Assembly: GCA_031213475.1 (NCBI GenBank)
Contig: JARUPZ010000017.1
Span: forward strand, 7,885,790-7,949,789
DNA length: 64,000 nucleotides
Direction: 5' to 3'
Origin: Nereocystis luetkeana
Lineage: Eukaryota > Sar > Phaeophyceae > Laminariales > Laminariaceae
Every line of letters begins with the position of its first letter. Positions within the stretch are counted from its first letter, which is position 1. Below the pieces are notes generated by a model. It was not told the origin of the DNA. It saw nothing but the letters and a program-made list of their open reading frames with translations, and did no database searches. A program made the position numbers and the translations under genes. Positions 12,215-24,732 of the stretch are shown piece after piece.

Positions 12215-12775
12215 TCGGATAAAATTGGTCTCATCTGTATAGTATGCATGTATAGAGGCAACGGTGAAAATATCCACTGAGTTACAAGCACGAGAGATGG
12301 GCCCGAGGGTTAAGAGACCTTGCCATACGACCCATAGTGTTCGTAGTGCCATACTGCTATGAAGACGGAACAACGTGTTTATTCCTCGTCGTATATATAT
12401 AGAAACATCGGCGATCGTCAGAGCCCAGCTCACCCACCGTACTCCTAATAATAAATAATCATAATGGCCTTGACCTTGGCGAGTTGTATATACCTGGGGT
12501 AAAATATTCGAGGTGTAACGACTCGTTGAAATGGGCCTCTGCTGTACATGAATAGGGACGAAGGTAAAGAGCTCCACTCCCTCGGGAGCAAGAGAGATAG
12601 GCCCAAGAGTGCAAAGAGATCTAGCCATGCGACCTACAGTTTCAGTAGAACGATATTATTGCGAAGACGCAATGAGATATTTATTCGTCGCCGTATGTAT
12701 ATAGAATTATCAGCGAGCGTCAGAGCATAGTTTATGCATCGTACTACTCCTACTTTCACTCGTTATGCCCCTGAC
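12215..12775. repeat. diverged tandem pair, about 310-bp spacing
   Basis: Unit 1 (about 12215-12480) and unit 2 (about 12525-12775) share ordered words: GAGATGGGCCCGAG / GAGATAGGCCCAAG, GCCATACGACC / GCCATGCGACC, GAAGACG, TTTATTC-TCGTCGTAT and CGATCGTCAGAGC / CGAGCGTCAGAGC. A minus-strand 186-codon frame (12068-12628) crosses into both units. It repeats the peptide word LGPIS followed by F-T/V-IHA/V, so a coding origin is possible but unproven. Confidence 0.5.
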
Positions 12776-14219
12776 CCTGGTTCGAAGAGTAACTTTATGC
12801 CCGCACCCATAACATGGCGACACTACATGCATGAGTGGTGTATGCCCATGAATGAAGGCGACGCGCAATCAGGTTCATCCCGAGCACAGCCTACCCGTTG
12901 TACACGAGTGGATAAATCCATAATTACACCCTCCAGATATATATATATGTGTACTACAAGCACAATGCATATTACCTGCGAGCCACGCCCCTATTTGCTT
13001 GTGTAACAAGTGTTGTGGTATACTCCACTCCGTGAAAACCTAACAAACCTGTAAAAGGTAAATAAAATAGTAGTGGCAGGTTTAGTATGCGTGTATGCGC
13101 CCCTGGTGAGGTTTTTCGTTACACAACATGCACTATTTACTATTATTAGCAGACCCTGCAGGTCGTCAGGTCCTCTTTTTCAAGAATCACCACGTCAATA
13201 ATCAAGCAAAAAAGCAAAAATACCTAGGTTAAACGTTATGATACCTGCATCACCGTTATATCCAGCCGGAATTAACTCCCCACGCGTGACCCGTGCCCCA
13301 CAAGGACTTGCGTAACCGTTCTCTATCTGCTCCGGTTTTACTTCTCCTTTTTTCCTATGTCTGTTTGGTTTTGGGTCCTTCAAGACTTAAGTGTTGCACC
13401 TGATACTCATGCACAACGCTCGGTTGATATGCAGCCCAGACAACAGTGCAACCTGAGCCATCCAACAGGATCAAGCGTGCCTCGTATTTTCCATTGGGTG
13501 CGCATATGGTCATTCCATCAGTGTCGGTGCCCTGCTACGTACAGATGCACAAAATATTTACGACGGTTGCTGCAGTAATCATCGCAACAAGAATAATACG
13601 CGTACGAAACCCAAATGCACATGTTTTTTTTAAATCCATGGTTGCCTACCTTCAATGCCCAATTTTGTCGAGGGCTTCATTGTTCCATAGAGTTATGCAC
13701 CCCAATACAGCGTAGGTTCAACAACTTTAGTTACCGGTATCACCTAACCGGGCAAACGGTACACGAGAGTATGCGTGTAGTAGTACGTACGGCACCTATG
13801 CTCGTAATACGATACCTACCTGTCGTTTCAATTTGGCTTTGGAGGACGTGGTCAATAGCATCCAGTTCTTTGTTGACGAACATGCATCTGTGCGATAAAA
13901 ACAACGAACAGACACACGAGCACGGGGCTCACGGAGCACAATCATGCCTACCAGGTACATGCATTGACCAGACACTTATCTTCAACACCGTACGAAACAA
14001 ACATGCAGAACACCATTCAATATTGGCAGCGTGCATACATAACAGCATTGCAAGTATGACCTAAATACCGGGCAGGCAAGAAAAAAAAACATGTGGCTGT
14101 ACACATACATGTATTTATACGATAAAACATTATGCAACATCGGATGTGAAAATATTTCACATATATATATATTTGACCACACTCTCCTGCAATGTACTTC
14201 GATCGGCCTACCATCACTA
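12776..14219. other. intergenic, no supported gene
   Basis: The 149-codon plus frame at 13615-14064 and its overlapping frames show no domain and no codon structure. TACCAGGTA occurs near 13949. Confidence 0.35.
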
Positions 14220-14786
14220 TGATACAGCAGGGTCTACAGCTATCAGACCCTGAAAGGACACGCGCCCGTTAGGTCTCTGAGGTCGGCTCACCTTGTGTTT
14301 GAGAGTTCGAGAAGTGCTCTCGCAGAAGCTCGACCGGGTGGGTCATGCAGAAAGTGACGATGCAAGGCTGCAGTTAGTTGCAAGCAGCCAGAGTTAACAA
14401 TCTACGAAGCATCAGACACGGTCACGGGCACGACGGGCAAGGCAGGGCCCAAGGGGCTACGGGTTGATAGGATGGGTATCGCAGATCACTTGTCCCTGAC
14501 TTTATTTGGGTCACTTGCTAGCGTTTAGTAAAGCATTGGGTGTTCCCGGAACCTCGTGATCGGGTCCATACCCGACACCGAAAGCGTTTCCACATCAGGG
14601 ATCCTCCCTGCCCCTATAAGATGTGACCGAAGGAGCTCTTTGAAGCATACCCTCTGCTCATACAATAGACCCGACTCGAGACACTAATCAGAGTACTCGT
14701 CTCACGCCGATTTATCCTCCTCATAGCGCTAGTCACGACAACTGCAACGCTTTGAACCATTGACCCTGGCGCCCCTCGCTGGAACA
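14220..14786 (-). mobile_element. LTR-like repeat, copy 2 (candidate solo LTR)
   Basis: A 567-bp partner of the segment at 5563-6118, in the same orientation. On the minus strand it starts TGTTCCAGCGAGGGG and ends GCTGTATCA, giving TG...CA borders. The AATAAAG signal (complement at about 14511-14516) sits in the second half. Minus-strand peptides VVVTSAM-RR---RRET and LISV are shared with copy 1, but neither copy has a sustained open frame. No flanking duplication is apparent. Confidence 0.5.
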
Positions 14787-16717
14787 AGTATTTTCTCCGT
14801 AGAGGGAGGTTGCGAGCATTCCAACCAGGATACCAAACTTTCTGCAAGTAAGTACCGACGCTGCTGTTCTGCAGCACCTACCTGTCGGTGCTTGTTTATT
14901 CGGTATTTGCATGACATTCTTGGACAGTCTGACTCACGCCTGATATGGGGTAACAAGAAGGGAAGGAGACGCGCATCTTGATTAAAATCGCTCATATGCC
15001 CAGACATTTCACCTCCGGCGGCCTCCGGCGGCCTCGTCTCCGCCCCTAAGCATACCGCTGGTCCGAACCACAACCACACAAAGGTTAAGAATAGTCAGGC
15101 GTTTCCGTACTAAGAAAAAAATCCCTTCCGTTTTGTTACAAGACCGCAGAGTCTTCAGGTAATCCAAGGCACAGCTGGCGTTTCTGTTGCCTCACATATA
15201 TATCCGAAGAAACGAGGGTGTCAGGATCAAAATAAAGTACCAGGCGAGTTGTATCGCTTGACTTCGATGTCTGTACTCTAAATTAATAAACCCGAGATTT
15301 CTTTGAAATTACTGGGAAAATGCACGGTTTTCCCACTCAAAACTCAGACGTTCGCGCGGTCGCTACCACTTGGACTCTGAATCTCGGCACCACCACTCCG
15401 TGCCATTTTGCCGAGGCTTTCTGTGCATTTTGCCGAGGCTTTGGTCGAGGGGGGTCAAGGTTTTCGCTCCATTTTCGCCAAATAAATCAGTAAATATCTG
15501 GGGTCCCAGAAAGCCCAATGCAGCCTTCCCAAAATGTGCTGAGACTTCAGACAACCCGGGAGAAAAACAAAAAAAAAAGAAAAAAAATGTAGCACACCCT
15601 CCCCGTACGCCTGTCGGCACAAGGACGAAGAATGTGTGTGCGAAGCTTCATGGTCCAACTACAAAAAAGGGGTTAACTCCTAAGTAAGATCGACAAGCTT
15701 TCTGACGGAATCCCTGAACCAGGTCGTGTGTATGATGCCATGATGGCAGCGTGGATGCCCGAAAGACGGCCCAACACGAAGGAAGGCAGAAACATGGGTT
15801 GCTCAACGTATCGGGATTAAAACTAGCGGACGCATTATTAGTACGGGGTGAACTCGGCCAAAGCAACGGCGACTCTTGAGGACATAGACCGTAGTCAGTG
15901 GAAGCACACCCTGGTATAAAAAACAAAATGCTTGGGATTCGATCGATCCTTTTACCCCTATAGCCCAAGAGGTAACACCTTCACATTTATTTGACGTCGT
16001 CGAGGACACGGGTTCGAATCTCACTTCGAACGTTCCTTTTATAGAGGCCCTTGCGCGCGCGTCCCTACAAGAATATCTTCCGGGGTTCCCCAGGTATTGA
16101 AACGAAGCGGGTAGGTCAGCGTACGGCCGTAAATTCAACAGCAGCAGCAAGCAGTGGTTGCAATATCTCGGCAGCATAGGCTAAGAACTAACAGTGTTAT
16201 ACTGTCTCTCGAACGGACAGGCACTACAACGCGTTCTACGATTACATGGGTAATTGGCGGCCCAATGGCTCACCACCCATTCTCGGAGTAGTAGCAGATA
16301 GTAGTGGCATTGCTACGTAATCAATAATACCACACTTTTTCACGTGAGCGGGTTATCCGACAGCGTACTACAGCATGAACTTCAACCGTCTAGGACTCAC
16401 GGCAATCCCCTTAAAGTAGAAGGCGACCAACGGAAAACAGACACGTGACTACACATGTATGTATGTGTAGCATACAACCGTAGCTCCATTCAGTACCTAC
16501 CTATTGGCGCGTACAGTCTTGCATTTATTTCGGGCATCAAGGACCAGTGCGGAGGCATGGGTGCACCGTACCGTGATATTTCGAAACACGAAAAATACGA
16601 CTTCGTAGAAGTTTCTGTCAAAATGTTCAATGCCTCGCCACAAATAAATAGGCAACACCAACAAGAGTACACCCTTGGATGCGTCATGGTCTTGCTTCAA
16701 CCCTAGGAACTCAATTA

Positions 16718-16755
<38 letters not shown>

Positions 16756-17066
16756 CGCAGGTCGGGTTATTTTAGATTTCGCCGCATCCTGCGTGTACTA
16801 GGTATTATTACTAGCGTAGTGTACAACGTACGTATGTTGTGCGGTTGGTTGAAAAAACATAATGCTGTGATGCCACCGCATCAGATCTACCTGGTAGTCA
16901 TCATACTTTGTGGTGGAGTTGCTTCAACTAATAAAATAGAGTTGGTGAAGGGGCAAATTTATCCCATATATATAGGCGTGAAGTAAAGCCAGGTTTTTCG
17001 TGTATACCTGGTATATATATGCGTACTGGTAATGACAGTAGTACTAGTACCACACACCAGCAGCTA
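14787..17066. other. intergenic with one SINE-like tRNA sequence and an AT microsatellite
   Basis: Nothing convincing as a gene. The 83-codon plus frame at 16455-16706 has an ordinary amino-acid mix but no domain or partner exon. A run of AT dinucleotides occupies 16723-16753. Confidence 0.35.
15955..16050 (+). mobile_element. tRNA-like sequence, probable SINE head
   Basis: TAGCCCAAGAGG resembles a Pol III A-box, and GGGTTCGAATCTC, about 45 bp downstream, is a near-perfect B-box. The cloverleaf stems do not close and the anticodon arm is not recognisable, so this is not a functional tRNA. It differs from the SINE-A and SINE-B heads and could be a third SINE family. The 3' limit is unknown. 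Confidence 0.45.
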
Positions 17067-17171
17067 TTACGGGGGGCCATAGTTAACAGGACCAAATATT
17101 GTTCGTAAAAAAGCTTAAAAATATAGGTTTTTATGTACACCATAGGTCCTGTTAACCAGGGTCCCCCGTAA
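17067..17171. mobile_element. TA-type MITE, copy 3
   Basis: A 105-bp element with TTACGGGGGGCCATAG and CAGGGTCCCCCGTAA ends and TA on both sides (17065-17066 and 17172-17173). The flanks CAGCAGC and GCTGCTGCTG show that it landed in a small trinucleotide run. The centre matches copies 1, 4 and 7. Confidence 0.9.
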
Positions 17172-17399
17172 TAGCTGCTGCTGCAGGCCATATCATATAT
17201 ATTTCAGAGAGTGGCGATGAAATTTTCAAGAACGTGGCGGGGTACAGCAGTACGGTTTCGACGAATACGTGGTCCAAAAAGACAGGGGGGAGAGGGGGAC
17301 TTTTCCAAGGAAAACAATTGTGGACGGCAAACCGTTATAATATGACACGACGTTCCGCAGCAGGACCCCCAAAAAACGGGTTGAATTATATTATTGGCA
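17172..17399. other. short spacer
   Basis: No feature recognised between the MITE and the tandem pair. Confidence 0.3.
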
Positions 17400-17830
17400 A
17401 TAATGGTAGCACCAACGACACTCCCACACCTAACCTCCAGCTTTCGCCCAACGCAACGCACACACTTGCACCCTCGCAGAAACGCCCCAGCGCACCTCTT
17501 CCTGCTTCCCTTTGGGCGTCGGTTGCTACTCGTACGTGGCATACATACACTGAAAGGTGAGGGATTGTCCTACAACAACACCACAAATGAGGTATGTCAC
17601 TGTAGTAGCACGATCATAATAGTGGGGGGGGGGGGGGGCTGTAGCGTGGACACTGCGCAGTAACACCCGCAGCCTCCCAAACTCGCCCCAGGGCACCACG
17701 CTGCCCCTCTTTGGGCATCAAATGCAACTCGTACGTACGTACTACAGTTGTGTAAGCCCGAAACGAGAGATTGCCCTACAACCAGACAAATAAGGCATGT
17801 CAATGTAGCACTAGCGTAGTAAGGGGGAGT
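17400..17830. repeat. diverged tandem pair, about 210-bp unit
   Basis: The two halves (about 17400-17632 and 17640-17830) share CGCCCCAG-GCACC, CCCTTTGGGC / CCTCTTTGGGC, ACTCGTACGT, GAGGGATTG / GAGAGATTG followed by CCTACAAC, and GGTATGTCA-TGTAG / GGCATGTCAATGTAG. A run of G separates them. No coding potential. Confidence 0.55.
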
Positions 17831-19972
17831 GTGACAGAGGTGGCTCCTACTAAACTGAACTACCCGTTGTCGAAAGCAACTTCCTTGGGTGTTTTAGCTC
17901 TATGATGCGCTATTTGGCTAGCCTAGTCCTGTAATCTACAGTGTCCCATGTGGGTTTTCCGCGTCTTCCGGGTTTGTTTTATCCCGTTTATAGTCGGGTT
18001 GTGAGTGAGATGTTCGTATCCTCATTCTGGGAACTTCAAGAACACTTCGTGGAGTTGATGGGTAACAAGTTCACGAGTACAGCAGCAGTATATATATGAC
18101 AAAAATATGTTTTGAACAACAGGTGGTAGTGTGCTAGTGCGGCGAGCGGCGCACGGCACTCCAACGAGAGACGGGGTACGCCAGTCCCCATTGCGCGACT
18201 CTTCGTTTGGCTGTGTGCCTCTGCGGGCGACTTGTTCCTCGTTCCAATCATGCAATTGTATCGCTTCTGCGCGCCGTCTTCGTACGGTCGGTGGTTTGGG
18301 TTGGAACCTTTTCAGCTCAAAACAACGAGCCACTGACGAGCAATTAGTCGTGTATTTGTTTTTGACACTATACTGCTACCTGTGCGTATGTATCCACCTC
18401 GTCCCCTACATATATATGTGTTGGGTATCGTGGCAGGAAGTGGGGCTGGGTGACTTGAAGGCACAAATGAGGGTGCTTTGGGTGCCACTATTGACATATT
18501 TTGACCGCCCGGCAGATTGAAGCGTCGCTGGGCCGGGTTGGGCCTTACAACGAATAGCAACTACTGTAGTGAAGCCATGTTCTCAGCCCCCCCCCCCCCC
18601 CCTCCTGCCCGCCGTGGCATTGACACAGTTCATTTATCGTCCCAAACGGCCACCCCCTAGTACTAAGTGTCTCCTCCTCTATGTAACTTGATGGTTGCAA
18701 TTCGCGGTATGGTATCCACAAAACTACATAGAAATAGAAGAATAGGCGTAGAATGTTAACAAACACCAGAAAATACCATCCCACCGGAGTAGGATGGCCA
18801 TCTCTCTTTTCTCTAGTACTTCGGGCGAAGTTTGCATCACCTTGGCGACCGTAGTATGCGAAGCGTGTGGCCCCCTCGCGGTAAACATGCAAGAACTTCT
18901 GCCGGACCGTGTGCTACGAAATAGGTACTAATAGCACATTTTTATGATCGTTTTTCTGGCTGTTGAGGCTTCTTAACCGAATCAGTACCTAATTTGTCAC
19001 AATCTCGTTTCTTGTTTTTTTAGCAATTTTTTGTATCGTTTTGCATATATATCTATCTATGTGCCACGCGGCATTTCATTGGGTTTATTACCGTATGTCT
19101 TTCTCGTGATCTATTTCTTGGTTGTCGAATTCCTGAAGTGAGGAACCCGAGAGAATACTACGTGCATCTCTACCGTACGTAGCATGCGTCTACAACTGTC
19201 TTTGCCTTTTTCACTGCCTGTTCTTTACCACATCGTGTTCCCCGCAGGTAGGTGGAAGATAGAGCAGCTCAGTTGACGCCTTCAATTTCTAGTACCGTAT
19301 GGGTTTTTATACAAGAAACACGGTCTATAACCGAAGCAAAATAAGTTTATACCACCAGTTACCAGGTACCAGGAATGAAGTTCCAACTCAAGTGGCCACT
19401 ATAAATAATCGTTTCCCATGCCGAATCGCGAGTCCTTTCGTCTACGTTTAACACGCATCTATCTACAACAGGGTGACTACTATTTATTATGTGCATCAAC
19501 CCCCCTGACAGCGCACGAAGGAAAGAGATACGGCTTAGCACCGTAAACGTCTGAGCATCTGATTTGCTCCACATCATACAGAAAATTCCACGGAAACTTC
19601 TCAATCGTCCCTGGAGCACGTCGCGCCTTACACTGCCTACTTACTGCCTATCACCTACCTCAATATGGGCACGTACGCAATCCCCAGCCAGTGTGAGCTA
19701 AAACATTATCAGCGGCCCGTCCACCCCCCCCCCCCTCTGGCGGCCAGTCAATCTGACGTTCGAACCGGCCATCCCTCGGTGGTTTCTCGTACAACCCGTC
19801 CGGAGCACGGCACCGATGAAACTACCGGGGGAGGAATAATAGGCGAAGAGTATCCAGATCAGGAAATATATTCCCACCGATGTACCAGGTAGGTACTGAT
19901 AATTGTCCCTCCCTACTTTTAGCAGGTAGGTATCGACTCCAGTAGTAGGCGAGGCTTTTTTCCCTTCGGCCA

Positions 19973-20007
<35 letters not shown>

Positions 20008-20697
20008 AAACGTGTGGGTTCTGTCGCCGGCAGCAGTGTAAACCTTGCTACTGCTCTCAGCTTTGCAACTTAACTGCCAATACTTTACCCAATCAATCGC
20101 GTGTCTCGGTGTTGAAGCCACAGTAGCAGCAGCAGCAGCAGCAGCAGATAGTATCTTGACCTTCGAGCATGGACTATGTACTGTTACAGGAAGAAACAAG
20201 TTCGAAAACCAATACGAACAAAAAAACGCACATAATTACGTGCCTGGTAAGTAAGTAAAGTATTTTTTTGGTTGTCAATCAAGAATGGTTTAAAATGCCG
20301 CGTCACAGGGCCACTCTCCCTTCGCTTCATCTGAATGCTTTACCCTGATACGCGCCAACTCTAGGGCCAGTCTCCCTACCAGGTATACATTGTCTATGCG
20401 CGCCAACTCCTCCAATCCCTCGATAGCTCACAACAAGAAGAACGGCAATTAATTCTAAACATAATATGTAATATATATACATACCTGGTATATATATGTC
20501 CCCAGTTATTTACCTATACCCCGCGGAAACTTCTGGCTACGTACGTACTGCTACTACTAGGCTTTCGACGGCAGTATGCTGAACAAGTGAACTTTAAACA
20601 GACCAGTGACACAGTATGATATATATGTTGTTGCTGTCTCTCCGCAAAAAAATAGCAAACCGAATCATACGAAGTAGATCAACGTCTATTTTACCAC
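17831..20697. other. intergenic, microsatellites only
   Basis: This contains an AT run at 19975-20004, a CAG run at 20126-20148, C homopolymers near 18588 and 19727, and TACCAGGTA or TACCTGGTA motifs near 19366, 19883, 20380 and 20485. The open frames of 80-129 codons overlap on both strands and have no domain. Confidence 0.4.
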
Positions 20698-20920
20698 TTT
20701 TTTTTTTGTTTTTCTCATCCCATTCATTATCTTCGCACATACATCTTCTTCTCTCTCCTTCCAACTCGTAACTCAGATCCGGGGTCACATAGCAGGCTCT
20801 TCCCGCTCCCTTCCCGCTACGGTACGTGCCTTCATTTTTATCGCGAGAAGATTTCAGCCTTTTCTTCCCTCGTCGACTCGCATCGAATTGTGCCTACCCA
20901 CGCTGCAAGGCGCTCTCAAC
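20698..20920 (-). mobile_element. SINE-B copy, head-truncated
   Basis: Sense is minus. The A-rich tail is the T run at about 20698-20713 on the plus strand, followed by CTCATCCCATTCATTATC. The body matches 40.84-41.04 kb at high identity (GGGGTCACATAGC, GGTACGTGCCTTCATTTT, TCGTCGACTCGCATCGAAT, GCTGCAAG-CGCTCTCAAC). The tRNA-like head is absent. Confidence 0.8.
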
Positions 20921-21400
20921 TACTTACTACTAAGTGGTCATATATTAAATCACCATATAATTTCGGGAATACCGACGACTGATTTAGGTGCCACATCGAG
21001 TCATATCAAATACAATCCGAGCATCACAGAAAGCAGCGACGGCTACAGCAGCAACTCATCTCCCGAAAAATTACTCACTGTTAGAACCATCCCATATAAA
21101 AAATCAACAGCTTAATCAATCTTTGTAAAATGAAAAGATTTCAACACATTGCAAAGTCATAATACCCTCCCTTACTATCCGGGTTATATAGTATCAGTGC
21201 GCAGAATGATTATGTGAATTGTCCTGGTCACCCGGGCAGCATCCAGGGGAGTCACTGGTCTATATCCTTGACAAGGAAATACACACTGGTATAGAATACG
21301 CGCGAACGGCTTATTATCATAAAATTTGGAAATCCAGTAAAAATGGGATGTAGACGAGACATATTACGCTTTGCAAAGTTTGAGTATCAACTATATAAAA
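20921..21400. other. intergenic spacer
   Basis: No exon, domain or repeat recognised. Confidence 0.35.
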
Positions 21401-21881
21401 CAACATATTCGCCTGATTGAGAGCGAAGTATCTGATTGAGAGCGAGAGCCAAATAAATTGGAATTTCGGGTCCAGACGCCTCTTGCCATTTATTTCTTGG
21501 TAAGTAGGGGACGGGCTATTCCAAGAAGCGGCGCAAATTGAAGGTCTCGTCAGCCGCGTCGCGAGCATATATATGCGTGTCATCGTCATCGGATGCTGCA
21601 GCTAGGAGCTAGACAAGTTGCTAGATTTCCCCAGATTGGCTATTCCTGCCTCAAACTGTTTCGCCTCGGGCGTTGGGCTCTACTGTAGCTTCTGCTCCCG
21701 GCTGTAGCTCCACAACGAGAGACTCCCACACGATGACCAGGGTAGCGGCTTGAAGCTACGGGCTAGCCCTTCAATTAAAGCTACACAGCAAGCTCCACCT
21801 CTCAGCGGTAGTCCGGCTACAGCGTATCGCGCAATCTCGCTCTCAATCAGATACTACGCTCTCAATCAGGCGAAAATGTTG
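21401..21881. mobile_element. TIR element with CAACAT ends, 481 bp
   Basis: About 48 bp at each end are inverted copies. The left end is CAACATATTCGCCTGATT followed by GAGAGCG-AGTATCTGATTGAGAGCGAGA. The right end (about 21833-21881) is the reverse complement with few changes. The arm itself contains the word CTGATTGAGAGCGA twice. The centre is non-coding. No target duplication is obvious. This is most simply a MITE of a different family from the TA type; no second copy is present here. Confidence 0.65.
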
Positions 21882-21993
21882 TGATAATCAGTCGAACTCA
21901 CAGCTGACGTATTTCATAATTTAATATCACCTGTTCTTGTTTTATCACTAATATCCCAATGCCTGCAGTAAGTCTTGTGTCACTGGGAAAGGA

Positions 21994-22515
21994 CGCGTTC
22001 TACGATAGAGGTAGCACATTTCCGCCAAACAGTTTTCTGAATGACGGGGCTTCTTAACCCAAAATCGTCGGAATACCAATATTCCTTTCGAAAAATGGTG
22101 CTTTTGTATACTTGGGCCATGGGATCATGTTATCGGGATGCAATTTTGCTTTCCCTGAAATCAGTTTTTCGGGTGAAGTATGGAGCTCCTTATTATGTGA
22201 GGAGACTCAGAACATTTTGAGTGAACCTCTACCGTAGAGGCGTTCTACGATAGAAGTTCATCCTATTATTGTTTCTGAGGCTCCTCACTTACTTAAGGGG
22301 CTCCATACCTCCCCCCAAAACTGACGTCGGCAAAAAACAATTTGCATCTTGATGAATAACGCCATGACCAAAGCATACAAAACCGTCATTTTTCGAAACG
22401 CGATTGATTGGCATTCCGACGATGTTGGGATAAGGAGACCCGTCATTCAGAATAAATTTTAGCGGAAAAAAATGTGCCATCTCTATCGTAGAACGCCTCT
22501 ACCGTAGAACGCCTC
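21994..22515. repeat. GHG-repeat element, inverted double copy
   Basis: Two diverged units lie head to head: plus orientation at about 21994-22215 and minus at about 22270-22515. The word GCGTTCTACGATAGAG recurs at the outer ends and at the inner junction (about 22240). Each arm, read towards the centre, encodes a related peptide. The right arm is open: FILNDGSPYPNIVGMPI, then FVCFGHGVI. The left arm has one stop: FLNDGAS, then PKIVGIPI and FVYLGHGIM. A third unit is in the WW-gene intron and a fourth at 36.1 kb. The function is unknown. Confidence 0.65.
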
Positions 22516-24732
22516 AAAGGTGCAACGAGACGTCGGTTTCTTGGCGTTTGCCCCGTGGGGCCGAGTGGCAGGCCTTCGCCCGAAACCGACGCTATATAGC
22601 TTCACTTGTTTGTCGTGCTGCATGTTACTACCCGTTGCCTATTTAACATTGACAGCGAGAGTGTCTACTACTGTAACTGTATGTAGTGGGAATCGCAAGT
22701 AGACGTTACGCTTAGATAGATAGACAACACCGATCCAAATGTACAATTCCTGGTACCGCTTTTGTCCCTAAATTTTGGGAATTCATTTTATTTTTTTAAG
22801 AAGAAAAATGTCCTTACAGTTAGGAACAGACTGGTAATGTATTTTCGATCAGATTGATAGTGAATACTTGTAAGCAGTGCTGTCTTAGGCAGAAACTATT
22901 CAAATTATAAGCAGCTTGTCCCCGAAACGGGGCCGCTGACTTAGAAGCCGCACCGGCACAATGTTAAATATATCATACTGCCTGTATTGCACCAGGTACA
23001 TACTGAGTTATTTTTAATTTTCGGTGGCATTGTTCTTTTCCGCAGCAGCAGCTATACTCGTAATATTCAGTGTATTAGTGGTATTTGAAACACAAGCACG
23101 TCTTAGCTTAAAAGCGCTACACCTGCCAAAATAATTCTGATATGCTCGATGTGAACACACCGCCAGTACTGCAATAATAATAGAAAACTAATTTTAACCC
23201 AACCAATATTTGAGCTTCTGGTCAAGTAACGTTGAACTATTGTATGTTGTTCTTCGCGCCCTTTACGTGTTGAATTTTCTGCAGCCCCTGACCCGTACAA
23301 CCAATTTGCAGCGCTCGTTTCAAATGTGACGTGGGGCTCCGACACTGACTGGCGTAGGCCAGTTTGCAAGTGGTTGGGATAGCCGCCGAAGTGCAATCAT
23401 CTTGAACAACACCGGGGGCGCCAGAAATTAATTGTAGGTTTTTCAGGTTGACCAATATATGACGGAAAGTAATTTCGACCTCCATTTCTGGGGCTTGTTT
23501 CGAGTTGGCAAAACGGCGTTTCAATTCTCTGGCAGTAGTACGAAGCATGTTACTATCCTTTAAAGTTTGTTTCGACAAACAAACGTCTCAAAATCGTTAG
23601 AAAAAGGTTTGGTCTGGAAGATAGGACGTTATTGTCCGTAACGCGTCTTTCTTCACGCTAGAATATGTATGTGTGAAACAGTACAGCGGTCTATAATACT
23701 GCTACTACTGCTACTACTGCAACCTCTGTCGACCAACCTATTGTAGTACCACGATTTATTTACACGAAAACTGCAGTCGAACATAAATACGAATTGAATG
23801 CGTCACCCCTCAGCCTCTTCACAATTTACGCGGCTGAGAGGAAAACAGCAACAAATGTTCGCAGCCAAGCACGGCAGCCTCAAACGAACCTGTTGAGTTC
23901 ATGCCTACTAAAAAAAAATGAAATGAAGAAACACGGCGGGCGCAGGTTGTTAATCTGAATAAATAGCATGTTATGTGCTACGACGACCCCCGCGCTGTAT
24001 TTATTTTGCACCGTGCGCCATTTCCCCCTGCAGTAGCTACACCGGACAACACGGCACATACCCAACATTTACGCCCCAGCGAGCGATTGGCAGGAGCTGT
24101 GGGCGGAGAAGGGCACACGCCAAGGCCACCTATATGACGTGCGTCGATTTTGCATCGATGTTGATGGAAGGTCGAGACGAAGTTGGGCGCACCTGCTGGT
24201 GAGTCATCGATCTTGTAACATGTTTGGCGCTTCTCATGACTGGCGTTGTCGATGTGTCTACCATCATACACGTCTGAGGCCCCGACCCGGTGGTGGGATG
24301 TTTTCTTTGTCTACAGATAGATGCGTTTTCGGTATTTTTATATCTAGGCACACACGTCATATATGTGCTGTAAGTGGAGGGATTTATTTGTTTCTCGATG
24401 GACCAGAGACCATCATGGTCACGGTTGTACAATCGAATAATTTTGGGGGTGACTCCTATCGCGGCCTTTCTTTGTGTTCACGACCTACAGTAAACCGCCA
24501 ATGCCCCTCCATACGGTGTGTCCAAAACGTCCATCAAACACAGTGGGTACACCACGTCATCCAGCCCGCCTCGTGAGCTATCTCTTGACGGTCCTCTAAC
24601 ACTAGCCACTGCATCGCTGGTCCCGCCCACGCGAACTCAACATCTTCCAGGTTTCATAAACCTAGCGGGTTCATCACCTACTTCCATCCATCTCGGGAGG
24701 GACTGTGCAACGTCCTCCGTCCACCCAACGCC
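22516..24732. other. upstream region of the WW gene
   Basis: Apart from the minus-strand open frame at 23237-23578, this has only short frames. Any further 5' exons of the WW gene should lie here; GTGAGT-type donors occur (for example at 24198), but no exon could be joined convincingly. Confidence 0.35.
23237..23578 (-). CDS. hypothetical 113-residue protein or exon
   Basis: I do not recognise this protein. The frame starts MSKQTLKDSNMLRTTARELK and has a charged, amphipathic N-terminal half, then a segment with IL-NLKNLQLISGAPG. Composition is balanced and free of simple repeats, unlike most open frames here. There is no signal peptide or membrane segment. It lies upstream of the WW gene on the opposite strand. 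It could be a small gene, an exon of a larger minus-strand gene, or a chance frame; no neighbour or motif settles this. Confidence 0.25.
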   Translation of the reverse strand: MSKQTLKDSNMLRTTARELKRRFANSKQAPEMEVEITFRHILVNLKNLQLISGAPGVVQDDCTSAAIPTTCKLAYASQCRSPTSHLKRALQIGCTGQGLQKIQHVKGAKNNIQ

